From: Caulobacter flavus
Lineage (GTDB): Bacteria > Pseudomonadota > Alphaproteobacteria > Caulobacterales > Caulobacteraceae
NCBI RefSeq assembly: GCF_003722335.1
Contig: NZ_CP026100.1
Coordinates: forward strand, 1,896,001 to 1,960,000
Direction of reading: 5' to 3'
Length of the DNA: 64,000 nucleotides
Shown: piece by piece, positions 54,641 to 63,810 of the stretch
How the letters are laid out: each line of letters starts with the position of its first letter
Position numbering within the stretch: the stretch's first letter is position 1
The notes under the pieces: model-generated
The model's input: the letters and a program-made list of their open reading frames with translations, nothing else
Databases searched by the model: none
What the model was told of the DNA's origin: nothing
Position numbers and translations under genes: made by a program

Positions 54641-55894
54641 GTGGAAACCCAGACCATCGGCCAGCCGCCGTGGATGGCATGGCCCGAGACCAAGGCGGTG
54701 ATCGCCGCCCTGGAGGCCAAGGGCCGTCCGGGCTGCGCCCGCTTCGTCGGCGGCTGCGTGCGCAACACCCTGATGAACAAGCCGGTCGACGATATCGACA
54801 TCGCCACCACCCTGACGCCCGACCAGGTGATCGAGGCCCTGGGCGAGGCCGGGCTGAAGGCCATCCCCACCGGCGTCGACCACGGCACGGTGACGGCGGT
54901 GTCGGGCAAGATCCCGTTCGAGATCACCACCCTGCGCCGCGACGTCTCCACCGACGGCCGCCGGGCGGTGGTGGCCTTCACCCACGCCTGGGAAGAGGAC
55001 GCCCAGCGCCGCGACTTCCGCTTCAACGCCCTCTATGTCGACGGCGAGGGGCGGCTCTACGACCCCACCGGCCACGGGGTGCAGGACGCCAAGGACGGCA
55101 GGGTGGTGTTCGTCGGCGAGCCGATGACCCGCATCCGCGAGGACTATCTGCGCATCCTGCGCTTCTTCCGCTTCCAGGCCTGGTACGGCAAGGGCGAGCC
55201 CGACCAGAAGGCCCTGGCCGCCTGCAAGGCGCTTAAAGGCCTGGTCTCGGGCCGCGCCGCCGAGCGCACCCAGAAGGAGATCCTCAAGCTGCTGGCGGCC
55301 GAGGACCCGCGTCCGGCCCTGCGGCTGATGGCGGCCACCGGCGTGCTCGCGGCCATCCTGCCGTTCGTCAAGTCGCTGGCGCGCCTCGAGGGTCTGGTGG
55401 CGATCGAGACCGAGCAATTGTTCGAGAACGACGTCGAGCTGCGCCTGGCCGCCATGATCCCCGACGACGGCGTGCTGGCCCGCGAGCTGGCCGAGCGCCT
55501 GCGGCTGTCGAACGCCCTCAAGGAGCGTCTGATCGAGGCGGTCGGGACCTCGCCGCGCATCGTCTCGTGGATGAGCCCGCGCGAGGCCCGCCGCGCCGTC
55601 TACGCGCTCAGCCTGCGCACCTTCACCGACCGGGTGAAGCTGGCCTGGGCCGGCTCGACCCGCCCGGCCACCACCTCGCAGTGGCGCGGCCTGCTGGCCC
55701 TGGCCGAGAACTGGGATCCGCCGACCTTCCCGCTGACCGGCGCCGAGGTGATGCGCGCCGGCGTGCCCAAGGGGCCGCTGGTCGGCGAGGTCATGCGCGA
55801 GGTCGAGATCTGGTGGATCGACCAGGACTTCATCGAGGACAAGCTGTCGGTGATCGAGCGCCTGAAGGCGGTGGTCCAGGGCATGGCGGTTTGA
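54641..55894 (+). CDS. cca: CCA tRNA nucleotidyltransferase
   Basis: A 417-residue class II CCA-adding enzyme or poly(A) polymerase. RFVGGCVRNTLMNKPVDDIDIATTLTPDQ carries the metal-binding D-x-D; EDAQRRDFRFNALYVD and YLRILRFFRFQAWYG are tRNA/nucleotide-site blocks. I chose GTG 54641 with a good aaaggggg Shine-Dalgarno. An in-frame TTG eight codons upstream is the alternative. The stop shares bases with the TTG of the next gene. Confidence 0.95.
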   Translation: METQTIGQPPWMAWPETKAVIAALEAKGRPGCARFVGGCVRNTLMNKPVDDIDIATTLTPDQVIEALGEAGLKAIPTGVDHGTVTAVSGKIPFEITTLRRDVSTDGRRAVVAFTHAWEEDAQRRDFRFNALYVDGEGRLYDPTGHGVQDAKDGRVVFVGEPMTRIREDYLRILRFFRFQAWYGKGEPDQKALAACKALKGLVSGRAAERTQKEILKLLAAEDPRPALRLMAATGVLAAILPFVKSLARLEGLVAIETEQLFENDVELRLAAMIPDDGVLARELAERLRLSNALKERLIEAVGTSPRIVSWMSPREARRAVYALSLRTFTDRVKLAWAGSTRPATTSQWRGLLALAENWDPPTFPLTGAEVMRAGVPKGPLVGEVMREVEIWWIDQDFIEDKLSVIERLKAVVQGMAV

Positions 55895-56469
55895 GGCGCG
55901 CGACGCTTGGCGCCTTGCTGGGGGCGGCTCTGGCGACTGTGTCCGCAGGCGCGGTCCATGCCGCTTCCTCCGACGAGGTCAGGGCTCAGGCCGCCGCCGC
56001 CCGCGCGGCGGGGCGCACGATCCCGCACCGGAACGAGAGGCCCTTCGCGACGCTGGACCAGGTCGCCGCGCTCGGTCAGTTCTGGACCTCGAACGGCTTC
56101 TACGCCGTCCGCGAGCCCGACGGCGCCCGCCGCTGGGTCATCCGGCGCGCGTTCGGCGACCTGGGCGGGAACAAGGGCCTGGTGTGGGCCGACTCCCGAA
56201 CCTGCCCGGCCGTTAAGACGGCGCTGGAGGCGATGGAGGCCCTGCCGCCGGTTCGCCCAGAGGTGCCCAGCCTGGGCGTCGAGACGTTGAAGCCCATGCT
56301 CATAGACGGAATCTTCCACGCTTTCTGGAACGAGGGCGCGCGGACGGGGGCGGGCCAGGCGGCTGTCGCGATCACGATCGAGGGCAACATGGACTCGCCC
56401 GTGGCCGAATGGTGGGCCAACGCCGCGGCCGGCCTCAAGAGCTGCTGGACGTCGCAGGAGCCGGTCTGA
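55891..56469 (+). CDS. Exported protein of unknown function, coupled to cca
   Basis: A 192-residue protein starting at TTG 55891 that overlaps the cca stop (TTGA). Residues 1-25 are a signal peptide (LGALLGAALATVSAGAVHA). Two cysteines (SRTCPAVK and LKSCWTS) may pair in the periplasm. No family recognised. The overlap suggests co-translation with cca. Confidence 0.72.
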   Translation: MRRATLGALLGAALATVSAGAVHAASSDEVRAQAAAARAAGRTIPHRNERPFATLDQVAALGQFWTSNGFYAVREPDGARRWVIRRAFGDLGGNKGLVWADSRTCPAVKTALEAMEALPPVRPEVPSLGVETLKPMLIDGIFHAFWNEGARTGAGQAAVAITIEGNMDSPVAEWWANAAAGLKSCWTSQEPV

Positions 56470-56535
56470 TCTGAACATATCCCGGCTCCGCCCGTTACCT
56501 CCTCAAGAGCCAAGCTTCGGGGGAGGGCGCCAGGG

Positions 56536-58320
56536 GTGACGTTGCAGCAGGGACTGTCCTTCGCCTTGGTGGGCGCCACCGTGCTGTGCTTCGTCTGGGG
56601 CCGCTGGCGCTACGACCTGATCGCCGTGGGCGCCCTGGCGGTGGGGGTGGTGTCGGGCCTGATCCCGCTGAAGAGCGCCTTTTCGGGCTTTTCCAACGAC
56701 ATCGTCATCATTATCGCCAGCGCCCTGGTGCTGAGCGCGGCGGTGTCGCGCTCGGGCATCGTCGACACCCTGATGGCCCCGCTGCTGCCGCGGCTGAAGA
56801 CCGCCCGCAGCCAGGCGCCGGTGCTGGCGGCGATCACCGCGGTGCTGTCGATGGCCACCAAGAACGTCGGGGCCCTGGCCCTGATGATGCCCTCGGCCCT
56901 GCGGCTGGCCAGGAACACGGGCGTGCCGGCCTCGCGCATCCTGATGCCGATGTCGTTCGGCTCGCTGGTCGGCGGGCTGGCCGTGCTGGTCGGCACCTCG
57001 CCCAACATCATCGTCTCGGAGGTGCGGCAGGAGGCCCTGGGCAAGCCGTTCGCCATGTTCGATTTCATGCCGGTGGGCGCGGCCCTGACGGTGATGGCCA
57101 TCGCCTATCTCGCCTTCGCCTACCGCCTGCTGCCGGCCGGCCGCACCGCAGCGGTCGACATCGACGCGGCCCTGGCCGCCAACGCCTACGTCACCGAGGT
57201 CGAGATCCCCGACGGCTGGAGCTTCGAGCAGGACCGCGTCGGCGACCTCAAGCGCGCGGCCGACGAGGCCGTGGCGGTGGTGGCCATACTGCGCGGCCGC
57301 GAGCGGATCGCCTCGCCGCACGTCAACCGCAAGATCCAGCCCGGCGACGTGCTGCTGCTGGAGGGCCAGCAGCAGGCGCTGAACGAGCTGATCGTCAAGG
57401 CGCGGCTGCGCCTGTCCGACGCCAGCCGGCCGGTGGTCATGGACGAGCCGACCGACGAGGTGCGGGTGGTCGAGGCGGTGATCGGCGCCGAGAGCGACCT
57501 GATCGGCAAGACCGCCAGGGGCCTGGCCCTCAACGAGACCTACGGCGTCAACCTGCTGGGCGTCAGCCGCGCCGGCTACCGCCTGGCCGGGCGGCTGGCG
57601 ACCATCCGCATGAAGGCCGGCGACATTCTGGTCCTGCAGGGCGGCGAGCAGCAGCTGCCCGGGGCGCTGCAGACGCTGGGCTGCCTGCCGCTGGCCGAGC
57701 GCGAGGTGCGGCTGGGCGGCGTGCGCCACGCCCTGCTGCCCGCCGCCATCCTGGCCGGGGCGATGATCCTGGTGGCGCTGGGCGTGCTGCCGGTGGCGGC
57801 CGGCTTCTTCGCCGCCGCCGTGCTGGTGGTGGCCGCCGGCGCGCTGCGCATGCGCGAGGCCTACGCCTCGCTGGAGGGGCCGGTGCTGGTGCTGGTGGCG
57901 GCGATGATCCCGGTCAGCGACACCATCCAGAAGAGCGGCGGCACCGACCTGATCGCCGCCTGGCTGTCGGGCGCCTTCGACGGCCTGCCGCCGCTGCTGA
58001 CCCTGACGGCGATGATGGCCGTGGCGATGCTGGCCACGCCCTTCCTCAACAACGCCGCCACCGTGCTGATCGTCGCCCCGATCGGCCTGGGGCTGGCCGA
58101 GCGCCTGGGGCTGAGTCCCGATCCGTTCCTGATGGCCGTGGCGGTGGGGGCGGGCTGCGACTTCCTCACCCCCGTCGGCCACCAGTGCAACACCCTGGTG
58201 CTGGGGCCCGGCGGCTACCGGTTCGGCGACTACGCCCGGCTGGGCGCGCCGCTTTCCCTGCTGATCCTGCTGGTCGCCCCGGCCCTGATCGCCCTGGTCT
58301 GGCCGCTGGCCGCACGCTGA
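56536..58320 (+). CDS. SLC13/CitT-type transporter with two TrkA-C domains
   Basis: A 594-residue permease starting at GTG 56536. The N-terminal transport domain (about 1-205) and the C-terminal one (about 395-594) contain hydrophobic helices with LSMATKNVGALALMMPSALRLA, GGLAVLVGTSPNII, PFLNNAATVLIVAPIGLGLAERLG and GCDFLTPVGHQCNTLVLGPGGY. Between them are two RCK/TrkA-C domains (about 205-395). It resembles the P-type SLC13 group; the anion or dicarboxylate is unknown. Confidence 0.9.
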   Translation: MTLQQGLSFALVGATVLCFVWGRWRYDLIAVGALAVGVVSGLIPLKSAFSGFSNDIVIIIASALVLSAAVSRSGIVDTLMAPLLPRLKTARSQAPVLAAITAVLSMATKNVGALALMMPSALRLARNTGVPASRILMPMSFGSLVGGLAVLVGTSPNIIVSEVRQEALGKPFAMFDFMPVGAALTVMAIAYLAFAYRLLPAGRTAAVDIDAALAANAYVTEVEIPDGWSFEQDRVGDLKRAADEAVAVVAILRGRERIASPHVNRKIQPGDVLLLEGQQQALNELIVKARLRLSDASRPVVMDEPTDEVRVVEAVIGAESDLIGKTARGLALNETYGVNLLGVSRAGYRLAGRLATIRMKAGDILVLQGGEQQLPGALQTLGCLPLAEREVRLGGVRHALLPAAILAGAMILVALGVLPVAAGFFAAAVLVVAAGALRMREAYASLEGPVLVLVAAMIPVSDTIQKSGGTDLIAAWLSGAFDGLPPLLTLTAMMAVAMLATPFLNNAATVLIVAPIGLGLAERLGLSPDPFLMAVAVGAGCDFLTPVGHQCNTLVLGPGGYRFGDYARLGAPLSLLILLVAPALIALVWPLAAR

Positions 58321-58388
58321 GGCGCTTGCCGAGCGGTGAAACCTCGTCATAGTCGCGTCCATCGCGACGGTTGACGAGGGGCGTCCGC

Positions 58389-58598
58389 ATGGCGACGGGC
58401 ACGGTACTGTGGTTCGACACCGCCAAGGGCTTCGGCTCCATCGCGCCCGACGGCGACGACGGCGCCGAGATCCGGGTCAACGCCGCGGCCGTCGAGAAGG
58501 CCGGCCTGCCGCCGCTCGAGGATGGCCAGGCGATCGCCTACGAACTGGAACGCGACCCGTTCAGCGGCCAGATGGTGGCCGGCAAGCTGCGGGCCTGA
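58389..58598 (+). CDS. Divergent cold-shock-domain protein
   Basis: A 69-residue protein. GTVLWFDTAKGFGSIAPDGDDG matches the RNP1 strand, but the RNP2-type motif DVFVHxSA is replaced by Glu-Ile-Arg-Val-Asn-Ala-Ala-Ala, so nucleic-acid binding may be altered. Usual length. ATG 58389 aligns with the family start; an open frame extends six codons upstream. Confidence 0.85.
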   Translation: MATGTVLWFDTAKGFGSIAPDGDDGAEIRVNAAAVEKAGLPPLEDGQAIAYELERDPFSGQMVAGKLRA

Positions 58599-58611
58599 GT
58601 TCACCTCAAGT

Positions 58612-58763
58612 CGTCATCCCGGCCGGACGCGCGCGAAAGCGGGCGTTAGAGCCGGGACCCAGGGGCCGCCGCAATGCGTCGGCCGCCGCCGGGCGGCGAA
58701 CCCTGAGCCGAGCCCAGTCTCCTGGGTCCCCGATAAGCGCTGCGCGCTTTCCGGGATGACGAA
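58612..58763. repeat. Family E palindromic repeat between CSD and hypothetical genes
   Basis: gtcatcccggccggacgcgc and ccgggacccaggggccg are mirrored by ctcctgggtccccgataagc, gctgcgcgctttccgggatg acg. Same family as at 54.3 and 63.2 kb. Confidence 0.82.
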
Positions 58764-58776
58764 GGATTTGAGAGTT

Positions 58777-59046
58777 TCAGCGCAGCTCGAAGTACGCCGT
58801 GCCGTCGCCTTCGCTGTGGGCGACGATGGCGATCTGGTGCTCGGTGCCGTCGTCGAGGGTCAGGCGGGCGTCGCCGGCGCGGAAGGCGCGGCGCATGGCC
58901 TCGGGCTCGCCGGTCAGGCTGCCCTTGCCGGTGCGGCGGCCCGCCGGGCCGCTGGAGACCAGCAGCGAGAAGGCGATCTCCTGGCTCTGGCGGGCGATGG
59001 TGAGGGCGCCTTGGCCCGTACGCGGAACGGCTGAACTTTTACGCAT
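58777..59046 (-). CDS. Small hypothetical protein
   Basis: An 89-residue protein (MRKSSAVPRTGQGALTIARQSQEIAFSLLVSSGPAGRRTGKGSL...), mixed basic and acidic, with a beta-rich centre (DARLTLDDGTEHQIAIVAH). No family recognised; the start ATG 59046 is the first likely codon. Low confidence about function but the reading frame uses the local codon pattern. Confidence 0.6.
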   Translation of the reverse strand: MRKSSAVPRTGQGALTIARQSQEIAFSLLVSSGPAGRRTGKGSLTGEPEAMRRAFRAGDARLTLDDGTEHQIAIVAHSEGDGTAYFELR

Positions 59047-59182
59047 GAATACGGAACGCTCAGCTTGGCCGTTCGCTCCCTGGTGTCTGGACCTTTCCGC
59101 CCGAACACGGCGAAGGTTAGGAACGCAAGGACGTCCGACAGCGCTTTCAGCGCAGGGCGGTCTGTCTACGAAGGGGAGCCGC

Positions 59183-59335
59183 ATGGCCCGCAAGCCGAAC
59201 TACAATTTCGAGCGTCAGGAACGCGAGCGTCAGAAGGCGGCCAAGGCCGCGGAGAAAGCCGCCGAGAAAGCCGCCGCCAAGGCCGCCAAGCGAGGCGAGG
59301 GCGACCATGGCGAGGGCGAACCCTCGCCCGAATAG
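59183..59335 (+). CDS. Small charged protein with Lys/Ala helix
   Basis: A 50-residue protein, M-A-R-K-P-N-Y-N-F-E-R-Q-E-R-E-R-Q then Lys/Ala/Glu repeats and an acidic end. The start MARKPNY(N)FE is common to a family of small alphaproteobacterial proteins. A strong aagggga Shine-Dalgarno lies 6 bases before the ATG. Function unknown. Confidence 0.75.
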   Translation: MARKPNYNFERQERERQKAAKAAEKAAEKAAAKAAKRGEGDHGEGEPSPE

Positions 59336-59341
59336 CGGCCT

Positions 59342-59608
59342 CTACTTCTTTTCCGGGTTCCGGACCGACGGGCCTTCCATCTTGGAGGTGTCGGTGTTGA
59401 TCGCCGGCAGGTCGGCCGGGCGGCCGGTGAAGTTCTCGATCGGATAGATCGTGGCGCACTTCAGCCACTTGCCGGCCCACGCGCCGCCGCGCGCCTCGCA
59501 CTTGGCCTTCGGCCAGACCCACAGATAGTGGTAGCCGAACACGCCGACGATGCTGGCGAGGAAGATTCCGATGAAGATGATCTTCAGGCGGTTGATGGCG
59601 CGGTTCAT
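59342..59608 (-). CDS. Small membrane-anchored protein
   Basis: An 88-residue protein with one N-terminal membrane helix (LKIIFIGIFLASIVGVFGYHYLW). The exposed part has two cysteines (KCEARGG and LKCATIYP) and a Ser/Asn-rich end. No known family. Converges on the small charged protein gene. Confidence 0.75.
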   Translation of the reverse strand: MNRAINRLKIIFIGIFLASIVGVFGYHYLWVWPKAKCEARGGAWAGKWLKCATIYPIENFTGRPADLPAINTDTSKMEGPSVRNPEKK

Positions 59609-59840
59609 GGCGGCGTCTTAAGCACCGGCCGCGCTATGTGGCTAGCCCCATTTCGCGGGCCGGAGCGCGCGAGCGCGCAGACGGACCGCGAAAGGTGTCG
59701 TACATTTGTTTGAATGATCCTTGAGAAAGCGCATTACGCTTACGTCAGGGGAAACTTGCAAACCTGGGAGGACACGCTAAGTCGGTTGTCCAAGCAGGGG
59801 AAACCTCGAAAGAGAAGCAGCCAGGAGGCGGCGTAGACCG
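59609..59840 (+). promoter_or_regulatory. Intergenic region with possible etfBA promoter
   Basis: TTGAGAA at about 59731 and GCTTACGT at about 59748 give a weak Caulobacter-type promoter. An aggaggcg Shine-Dalgarno lies before the etfB ATG. Nothing else is recognised. Confidence 0.35.
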
Positions 59841-60587
59841 ATGAAGGTTCTGGTCCCGGTCAAACGGGTTATCGATTACAACGTGAAGGCTCGGGTGAAA
59901 GCCGACCAGACGGGCGTCGACCTGGCGAACGTCAAGATGTCGATGAACCCGTTCTGCGAGATCGCGGTCGAAGAGGCCGTGCGCCTCAAGGAAAAGGGCG
60001 CGGCCACCGAGGTGGTCATCGTCTCGATCGGCCCGGCTCAAGCCCAGGAAACCATCCGCACGGCGCTGGCCATGGGCGGCGACCGCGGCATCCTGATCAC
60101 CAGCGACGCCGACCTCGAGCCGCTGGCCGTGGCCAAGCTCCTGAAGGCCGTGGTGGCCGAGGAGCAGCCGGGCCTGGTGCTGATGGGCAAGCAGGCCATC
60201 GACGGCGACAACAACGCCGTGGGCCAGATGCTGTCGGCCCTGCTCGACTGGCCGCAGGCGACCTACGCCTCGGCGATCGAGATCTCGGGCTCGTCGGCCA
60301 AGGTCACCCGTGAAGTCGACGGCGGTCTGCAGACCCTCGACGTCGACCTGCCGGCCGTGGTCACCGCCGACCTGCGCCTGAACGAGCCGCGCTATGCGTC
60401 TCTGCCCAACATCATGAAGGCCAAGAAGAAGGAAATCGCGCAGAAGACCGTCGCCGACTACGGCGTCGACGTCGCCCCGCGCCTGACCGTCGTCAAGGTC
60501 ACCGAGCCCGCCAAGCGTTCGGCGGGCGTCAAGGTCGAGTCCGCCGCCGACCTCGTCTCCAAGCTCACGACCGCGGGGGTGCTGTAA
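59841..60587 (+). CDS. etfB: Electron transfer flavoprotein subunit beta
   Basis: A 248-residue ETF subunit: [20 protein letters not shown] start, [18 protein letters not shown], and the signature [25 protein letters not shown]. It passes electrons from acyl-CoA and other dehydrogenases to ETF-QO. Its stop shares one base with the ATG of etfA. Confidence 0.97.
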   Translation: MKVLVPVKRVIDYNVKARVKADQTGVDLANVKMSMNPFCEIAVEEAVRLKEKGAATEVVIVSIGPAQAQETIRTALAMGGDRGILITSDADLEPLAVAKLLKAVVAEEQPGLVLMGKQAIDGDNNAVGQMLSALLDWPQATYASAIEISGSSAKVTREVDGGLQTLDVDLPAVVTADLRLNEPRYASLPNIMKAKKKEIAQKTVADYGVDVAPRLTVVKVTEPAKRSAGVKVESAADLVSKLTTAGVL

Positions 60588-61528
60588 TGGCCGTTCTCGT
60601 CATCGCCGACAACGACAACGCGCACCTGCGCGACGGCACCCACAAGACCGTCACCGCCGCCCTGAAGCTGTCGGGCGACGTCGACGTGCTGGTCCTGGGC
60701 TCGGGCGTCTCGGCCGTCGCGGCCGAAGCGGCCAAGATCGCCGGCGTGCGCAAGGTGCTGACCGCCGAGAGCGACGCCCTGGGTCACGGCATCGCCGAAG
60801 CCCAGGCCGAGGCCGCCCTGGCGCTCGCTGGCAATTACGACGCGATCCTCGTCCCGGCCACCGCCGGCGGCAAGAACTTCGCCCCGCGCATCGCCGCCAA
60901 GCTCGACGTCGCCCCGATCAGCGACATCGTCGAGGTGGTGTCGGCCGACACCTTCGTGCGTCCGATCTACGCCGGCAACGCGCTGGAGACCGTCCAGTCG
61001 TCCGACGCCAAGAAGGTGATCACCGTGCGTCCGACCGCCTTCGCGGCGGCGGGTGAAGGCGGCTCGGCCTCGGTCGAGAGCGTCTCGGGCGCCGACGCGG
61101 CCAAGACCCGCTTCGTCAGCGAAGAGATGGTCAAGTCGGACCGTCCGGAACTGGCCGCGGCCAAGATCGTCGTCTCGGGCGGCCGCGCCATGGGCTCGGC
61201 CGAAGAGTTCCAGGCGGTCATCGAGCCCCTGGCCGACAAGCTGGGCGCCGCCGTCGGCGCCTCGCGCGCGGCGGTCGACGCGGGCTATGCCCCGAACGAC
61301 TACCAGGTCGGCCAGACCGGCAAGGTCGTCGCCCCGCAGCTCTACATCGCCGTGGGCATCTCGGGCGCCATCCAGCACCTGGCCGGCATGAAGGACTCCA
61401 AGGTGATCGTCGCGATCAACAAGGACGCCGACGCGCCGATCTTCCAGGTCGCCGACTACGGCCTGGTCGCCGACTACAAGGCCGCCGTGCCGGAACTGAT
61501 GAGCGCGCTCACCGCCGCCGGCAAGTAA
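60587..61528 (+). CDS. etfA: Electron transfer flavoprotein subunit alpha
   Basis: A 313-residue ETF subunit binding [25 protein letters not shown] start, [60 protein letters not shown], the FAD-binding signature. Directly follows etfB; a strong terminator follows. Confidence 0.97.
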   Translation: MAVLVIADNDNAHLRDGTHKTVTAALKLSGDVDVLVLGSGVSAVAAEAAKIAGVRKVLTAESDALGHGIAEAQAEAALALAGNYDAILVPATAGGKNFAPRIAAKLDVAPISDIVEVVSADTFVRPIYAGNALETVQSSDAKKVITVRPTAFAAAGEGGSASVESVSGADAAKTRFVSEEMVKSDRPELAAAKIVVSGGRAMGSAEEFQAVIEPLADKLGAAVGASRAAVDAGYAPNDYQVGQTGKVVAPQLYIAVGISGAIQHLAGMKDSKVIVAINKDADAPIFQVADYGLVADYKAAVPELMSALTAAGK

Positions 61529-61547
61529 GGCTTCTAGCCTTTGAAGA

Positions 61548-61588
61548 ACGGAAGGCCCGGGAGCGATCCCGGGCCTTTTGTTTTTCAG
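61548..61588 (+). terminator. Intrinsic terminator of etfBA
   Basis: aaggcccgggagcgatcccg ggccttttg: a 10-bp stem with a short loop, followed by TTTTGTTTTT, about 22 bp past the etfA stop. Confidence 0.93.
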
Positions 61589-61608
61589 CCGCCAGGTCCC
61601 ATTCGGAA

Positions 61609-62137
61609 TCCCTCTCTCTTAGAAAGAGGGAGGGGCCCGCGCCGCAAGGCGTGGGAGGGTGGGTGGTTACGGCCTGGCCGACCGGAGCGCAGCCAGGATC
61701 TCGTCGGTGGTCCCGCCGGGATCGGCCAGAACCCGCTCGTTGTGGAACCTCAACACCACGTATCCAAGCTGCTCCAACCTTTCGGTGCGCTGGTGGTCGT
61801 AGGCTTCGCGACCGTCATGAGCCGCGCCGTCGAGTTCCACGATCAGCTTGCCCGCCTCGCAGATGAAGTCCGCGAAATAGCGGTCGATAGCGATCTGCCG
61901 CATGAACTTGAAGCCTGAGAGCCGACGGTTGCGGACAAGGGTCCAAAGCGTCTTTTCCGCCAGGGTCTGCTTCTGGCGAAGGCGGCGGGCGTAGGCGGTC
62001 CTGTCCATCAGCAAAGCCTGGACGTTGCGCTCCCGCCTTTTCAATCAAAGGAATCGGGATTTTTCCGTGAGGGCGAAACCACTCACCCTCCCACCGCTGC
62101 GCGGCGGGCCCCTCCCTCTCTCTAAGAGAGAGGGTTT
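61609..62137. mobile_element. DUF559 nuclease gene flanked by inverted family C arms (cassette 2)
   Basis: A 529-bp unit. The left arm at 61609-61670 (cctctctcttagaaagaggg, aggggcccgcgcc, gtgggagggtgggtggtta) again includes the stop codon. The inverted right arm at 62078-62137 (accactcaccctcccaccgc, ggcgggcccctccctctctc) is again preceded by ggaatcgggatttttccg. It matches cassette 1 at 17903-18429 in order, spacing and length, and sits behind the etfBA terminator and before hemF. Confidence 0.6.
61667..62008 (-). CDS. DUF559 family endonuclease-like protein, copy 2
   Basis: A 113-residue nuclease-like protein, about 70 percent identical by eye to the protein at 17958-18299. Shared blocks: RQKQTLAEKTLWTLVRNRRL, IDRYFADFICEAGKLIVELDGAAHDGREAYD, LRFHNERVLADPGGTTDEIL and RSARP at the end. 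The likely catalytic acids (ADF, VELDG) are unchanged, so both copies look intact. It lies inside the inverted family C arms. Confidence 0.88.
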   Translation of the reverse strand: MDRTAYARRLRQKQTLAEKTLWTLVRNRRLSGFKFMRQIAIDRYFADFICEAGKLIVELDGAAHDGREAYDHQRTERLEQLGYVVLRFHNERVLADPGGTTDEILAALRSARP

Positions 62138-62237
62138 CCTTGGAGCCAGGTCTCATTCTTGATCTATGTCTTCCGCAAAACCCCTTATGCGCCTGCCCGG
62201 ATTTGCGAAGGTCCGGGCTTGGGCTTAAGCCGGTTCC

Positions 62238-63122
62238 ATGACGCAACAAGCCGACACCCTTTCCGACCTCGACGCCAGCAAGGCCCGCGCGAAGGCCTGG
62301 TTCGAGAACCTGCGCGACCAGATCTGCGCCGCCTTCGAGACCCTGGAGAACGAGGCCCCCGCCGAGCTCTACGGCGACACGCCGGGCCGCTTTACGCTGA
62401 AGCCGTGGGATCGCCCGGCCGGCGGCGGCGGGGTGATGGGCATGATGCACGGCCGCCTGTTCGAGAAGGTCGGCGTCCACGTCTCGACGGTGTTCGGGAC
62501 CTTCCCGCCGGAAATGGCCAAGACCATGCCCGGCGCGGCCGAGGACCCGCGGTTCTTCGCCACCGGCATCAGTCTGATCGCGCACATGACCAATCCGCGC
62601 GTGCCGGCCGTGCACATGAACACCCGCTTCATCGCCACGACCAAGGGCTGGTTCGGCGGCGGCGGCGACCTGACCCCGCTGCTCGGCTACCAGCGCCAGC
62701 AGGACTTTCCCGACGCCATCGACTTCCACGCCGCCTACAAGCGCGCCTGCGACAGGCACGATCCGGAGTGGTACGCCAAGTACAAGGCCTGGTGCGACGA
62801 GTACTTCTTCCTGCCCCACCGCAACGAGCCGCGCGGCATCGGCGGCATCTTCTACGACCATCACGACAGCGGCGACTGGGCGCGCGACTTCGCCTTCACC
62901 CAGGACGTCGGCCGGGCCTTCCTGGAGATCTATCCGACCCTGGTGCGCCGCCGCATGAACGAGGCCTGGACGCCGGAAGAGCGCGAGCAGCAGCTGGTCC
63001 AGCGCGGCCGCTACGTCGAGTTCAACCTGCTCTACGATCGGGGCACGATGTTCGGCCTGAAGACCGGCGGCAACGTCGAGTCGATCCTCAGCTCCATGCC
63101 GCCCGAGGTGAAGTGGCCCTGA
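62238..63122 (+). CDS. hemF: Oxygen-dependent coproporphyrinogen III oxidase
   Basis: A 294-residue heme enzyme decarboxylating coproporphyrinogen III with O2. Characteristic blocks: [82 protein letters not shown] and [35 protein letters not shown]. Length is normal. The upstream TTGCGAA-N13-GCTTAAGC (62203-62230) could be its promoter. The cassette 2 right arm ends 100 bp upstream. Confidence 0.97.
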   Translation: MTQQADTLSDLDASKARAKAWFENLRDQICAAFETLENEAPAELYGDTPGRFTLKPWDRPAGGGGVMGMMHGRLFEKVGVHVSTVFGTFPPEMAKTMPGAAEDPRFFATGISLIAHMTNPRVPAVHMNTRFIATTKGWFGGGGDLTPLLGYQRQQDFPDAIDFHAAYKRACDRHDPEWYAKYKAWCDEYFFLPHRNEPRGIGGIFYDHHDSGDWARDFAFTQDVGRAFLEIYPTLVRRRMNEAWTPEEREQQLVQRGRYVEFNLLYDRGTMFGLKTGGNVESILSSMPPEVKWP

Positions 63123-63184
63123 GGCGCTAGGGTGTGGACTCAATTGAGCGGGACCGGGTCCGAGAAATTCAATCATTCATCACT

Positions 63185-63302
63185 CGTCATCCCGGAAGGC
63201 GCGAAGCGCTTATCCGGGACCCAGGAGCCGGCGCACTGCAGGAGACCCCTGGGTCCCGGCTCTACGGCCCGCTGCGCGGCCCTTCGGCCGGGATGACGAG
63301 CA
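63185..63302. repeat. Family E palindromic repeat after hemF
   Basis: gtcatcccggaaggcgcgaa, ccgggacccaggagccg and the inverted cccctgggtcccggctctac, gcccttcggccgggatgacg. Same family as at 54.3 and 58.6 kb. Confidence 0.82.
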
Positions 63303-63340
63303 GGATTGTTCGTGCAATTTCGAACGCTGTTATCCCAAGG

Positions 63341-63376
63341 TTGCGCGACCGGCTTTTTCGGCCTTAGCTTGACCTC
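63341..63376 (+). promoter_or_regulatory. Leaderless promoter of the first small exported gene
   Basis: TTGCGCG, 15 bases, CTTAGCTT, then ATG only 6 bases after. The same order and exact 36-base spacing from TTG to ATG recur at 63775-63811 in front of the paralogue. Transcription would start at or very near the ATG. Confidence 0.55.
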
Positions 63377-63772
63377 ATGATCATCCTGCTCGCCGCCGCC
63401 CTGCTTGTGGACTTCACCCCGCCCCGCGAGGGCGGAGAGGCGTTCCGCGACGCCGTCCTGGCCGACGCCGCCCGCTCGACGCCGTACAGGGGCTCCGCGG
63501 CTGGGAACTGGTATCTGGCGGCCGGCGGCGACAGGAGCAGGCTGCGGGTCGAAGACTTCGAGTGCCGTCAGCCCGCCGGTCGCCGCAACTGCCGGTTCAC
63601 CCTGATCCGCGAGGGCGGGCCAGTCGAGCTGCGCGGGGCCATGGTCCCTGATCGACTGACCTGCACGGCGCGGTTCCGGCGCGGCAGGGACGGTCGCTGG
63701 TTCGTCGACCAGATGTCGGCGCTGAGGCGGGCCGGCAACATCGACACGACGATGCGCTGCCAGGGCGCCTGA
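63377..63772 (+). CDS. Small exported protein, first of a tandem pair
   Basis: A 131-residue protein. Residues 1-10 are a short hydrophobic start (MIILLAAALL) that could be a signal or anchor. It carries EGGEAFRDAVLADAA, WYLAAGGDRSRLRVEDFECRQPAGRRNC and ends with MRCQGA, with four cysteines. Unknown family. The next gene repeats its start and promoter. Confidence 0.75.
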   Translation: MIILLAAALLVDFTPPREGGEAFRDAVLADAARSTPYRGSAAGNWYLAAGGDRSRLRVEDFECRQPAGRRNCRFTLIREGGPVELRGAMVPDRLTCTARFRRGRDGRWFVDQMSALRRAGNIDTTMRCQGA

Positions 63773-63774
63773 GA

Positions 63775-63810
63775 TTGCGCGATCGGCTCTCCCGCCCTTA
63801 GCTTGACCTC
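63775..63810 (+). promoter_or_regulatory. Leaderless promoter of the second small exported gene
   Basis: TTGCGCG, 15 bases, CTTAGCTT, then ATG, with the same spacing as the promoter at 63341. Most bases between are also kept, showing that the promoter and the gene start were duplicated together. Confidence 0.55.

Noticed and set aside
62157..62171. Possible FNR/FixK box (TTGAT-N4-GTCTT) upstream of hemF
   Set aside because: The second half matches only three of five positions, not enough to claim oxygen control.
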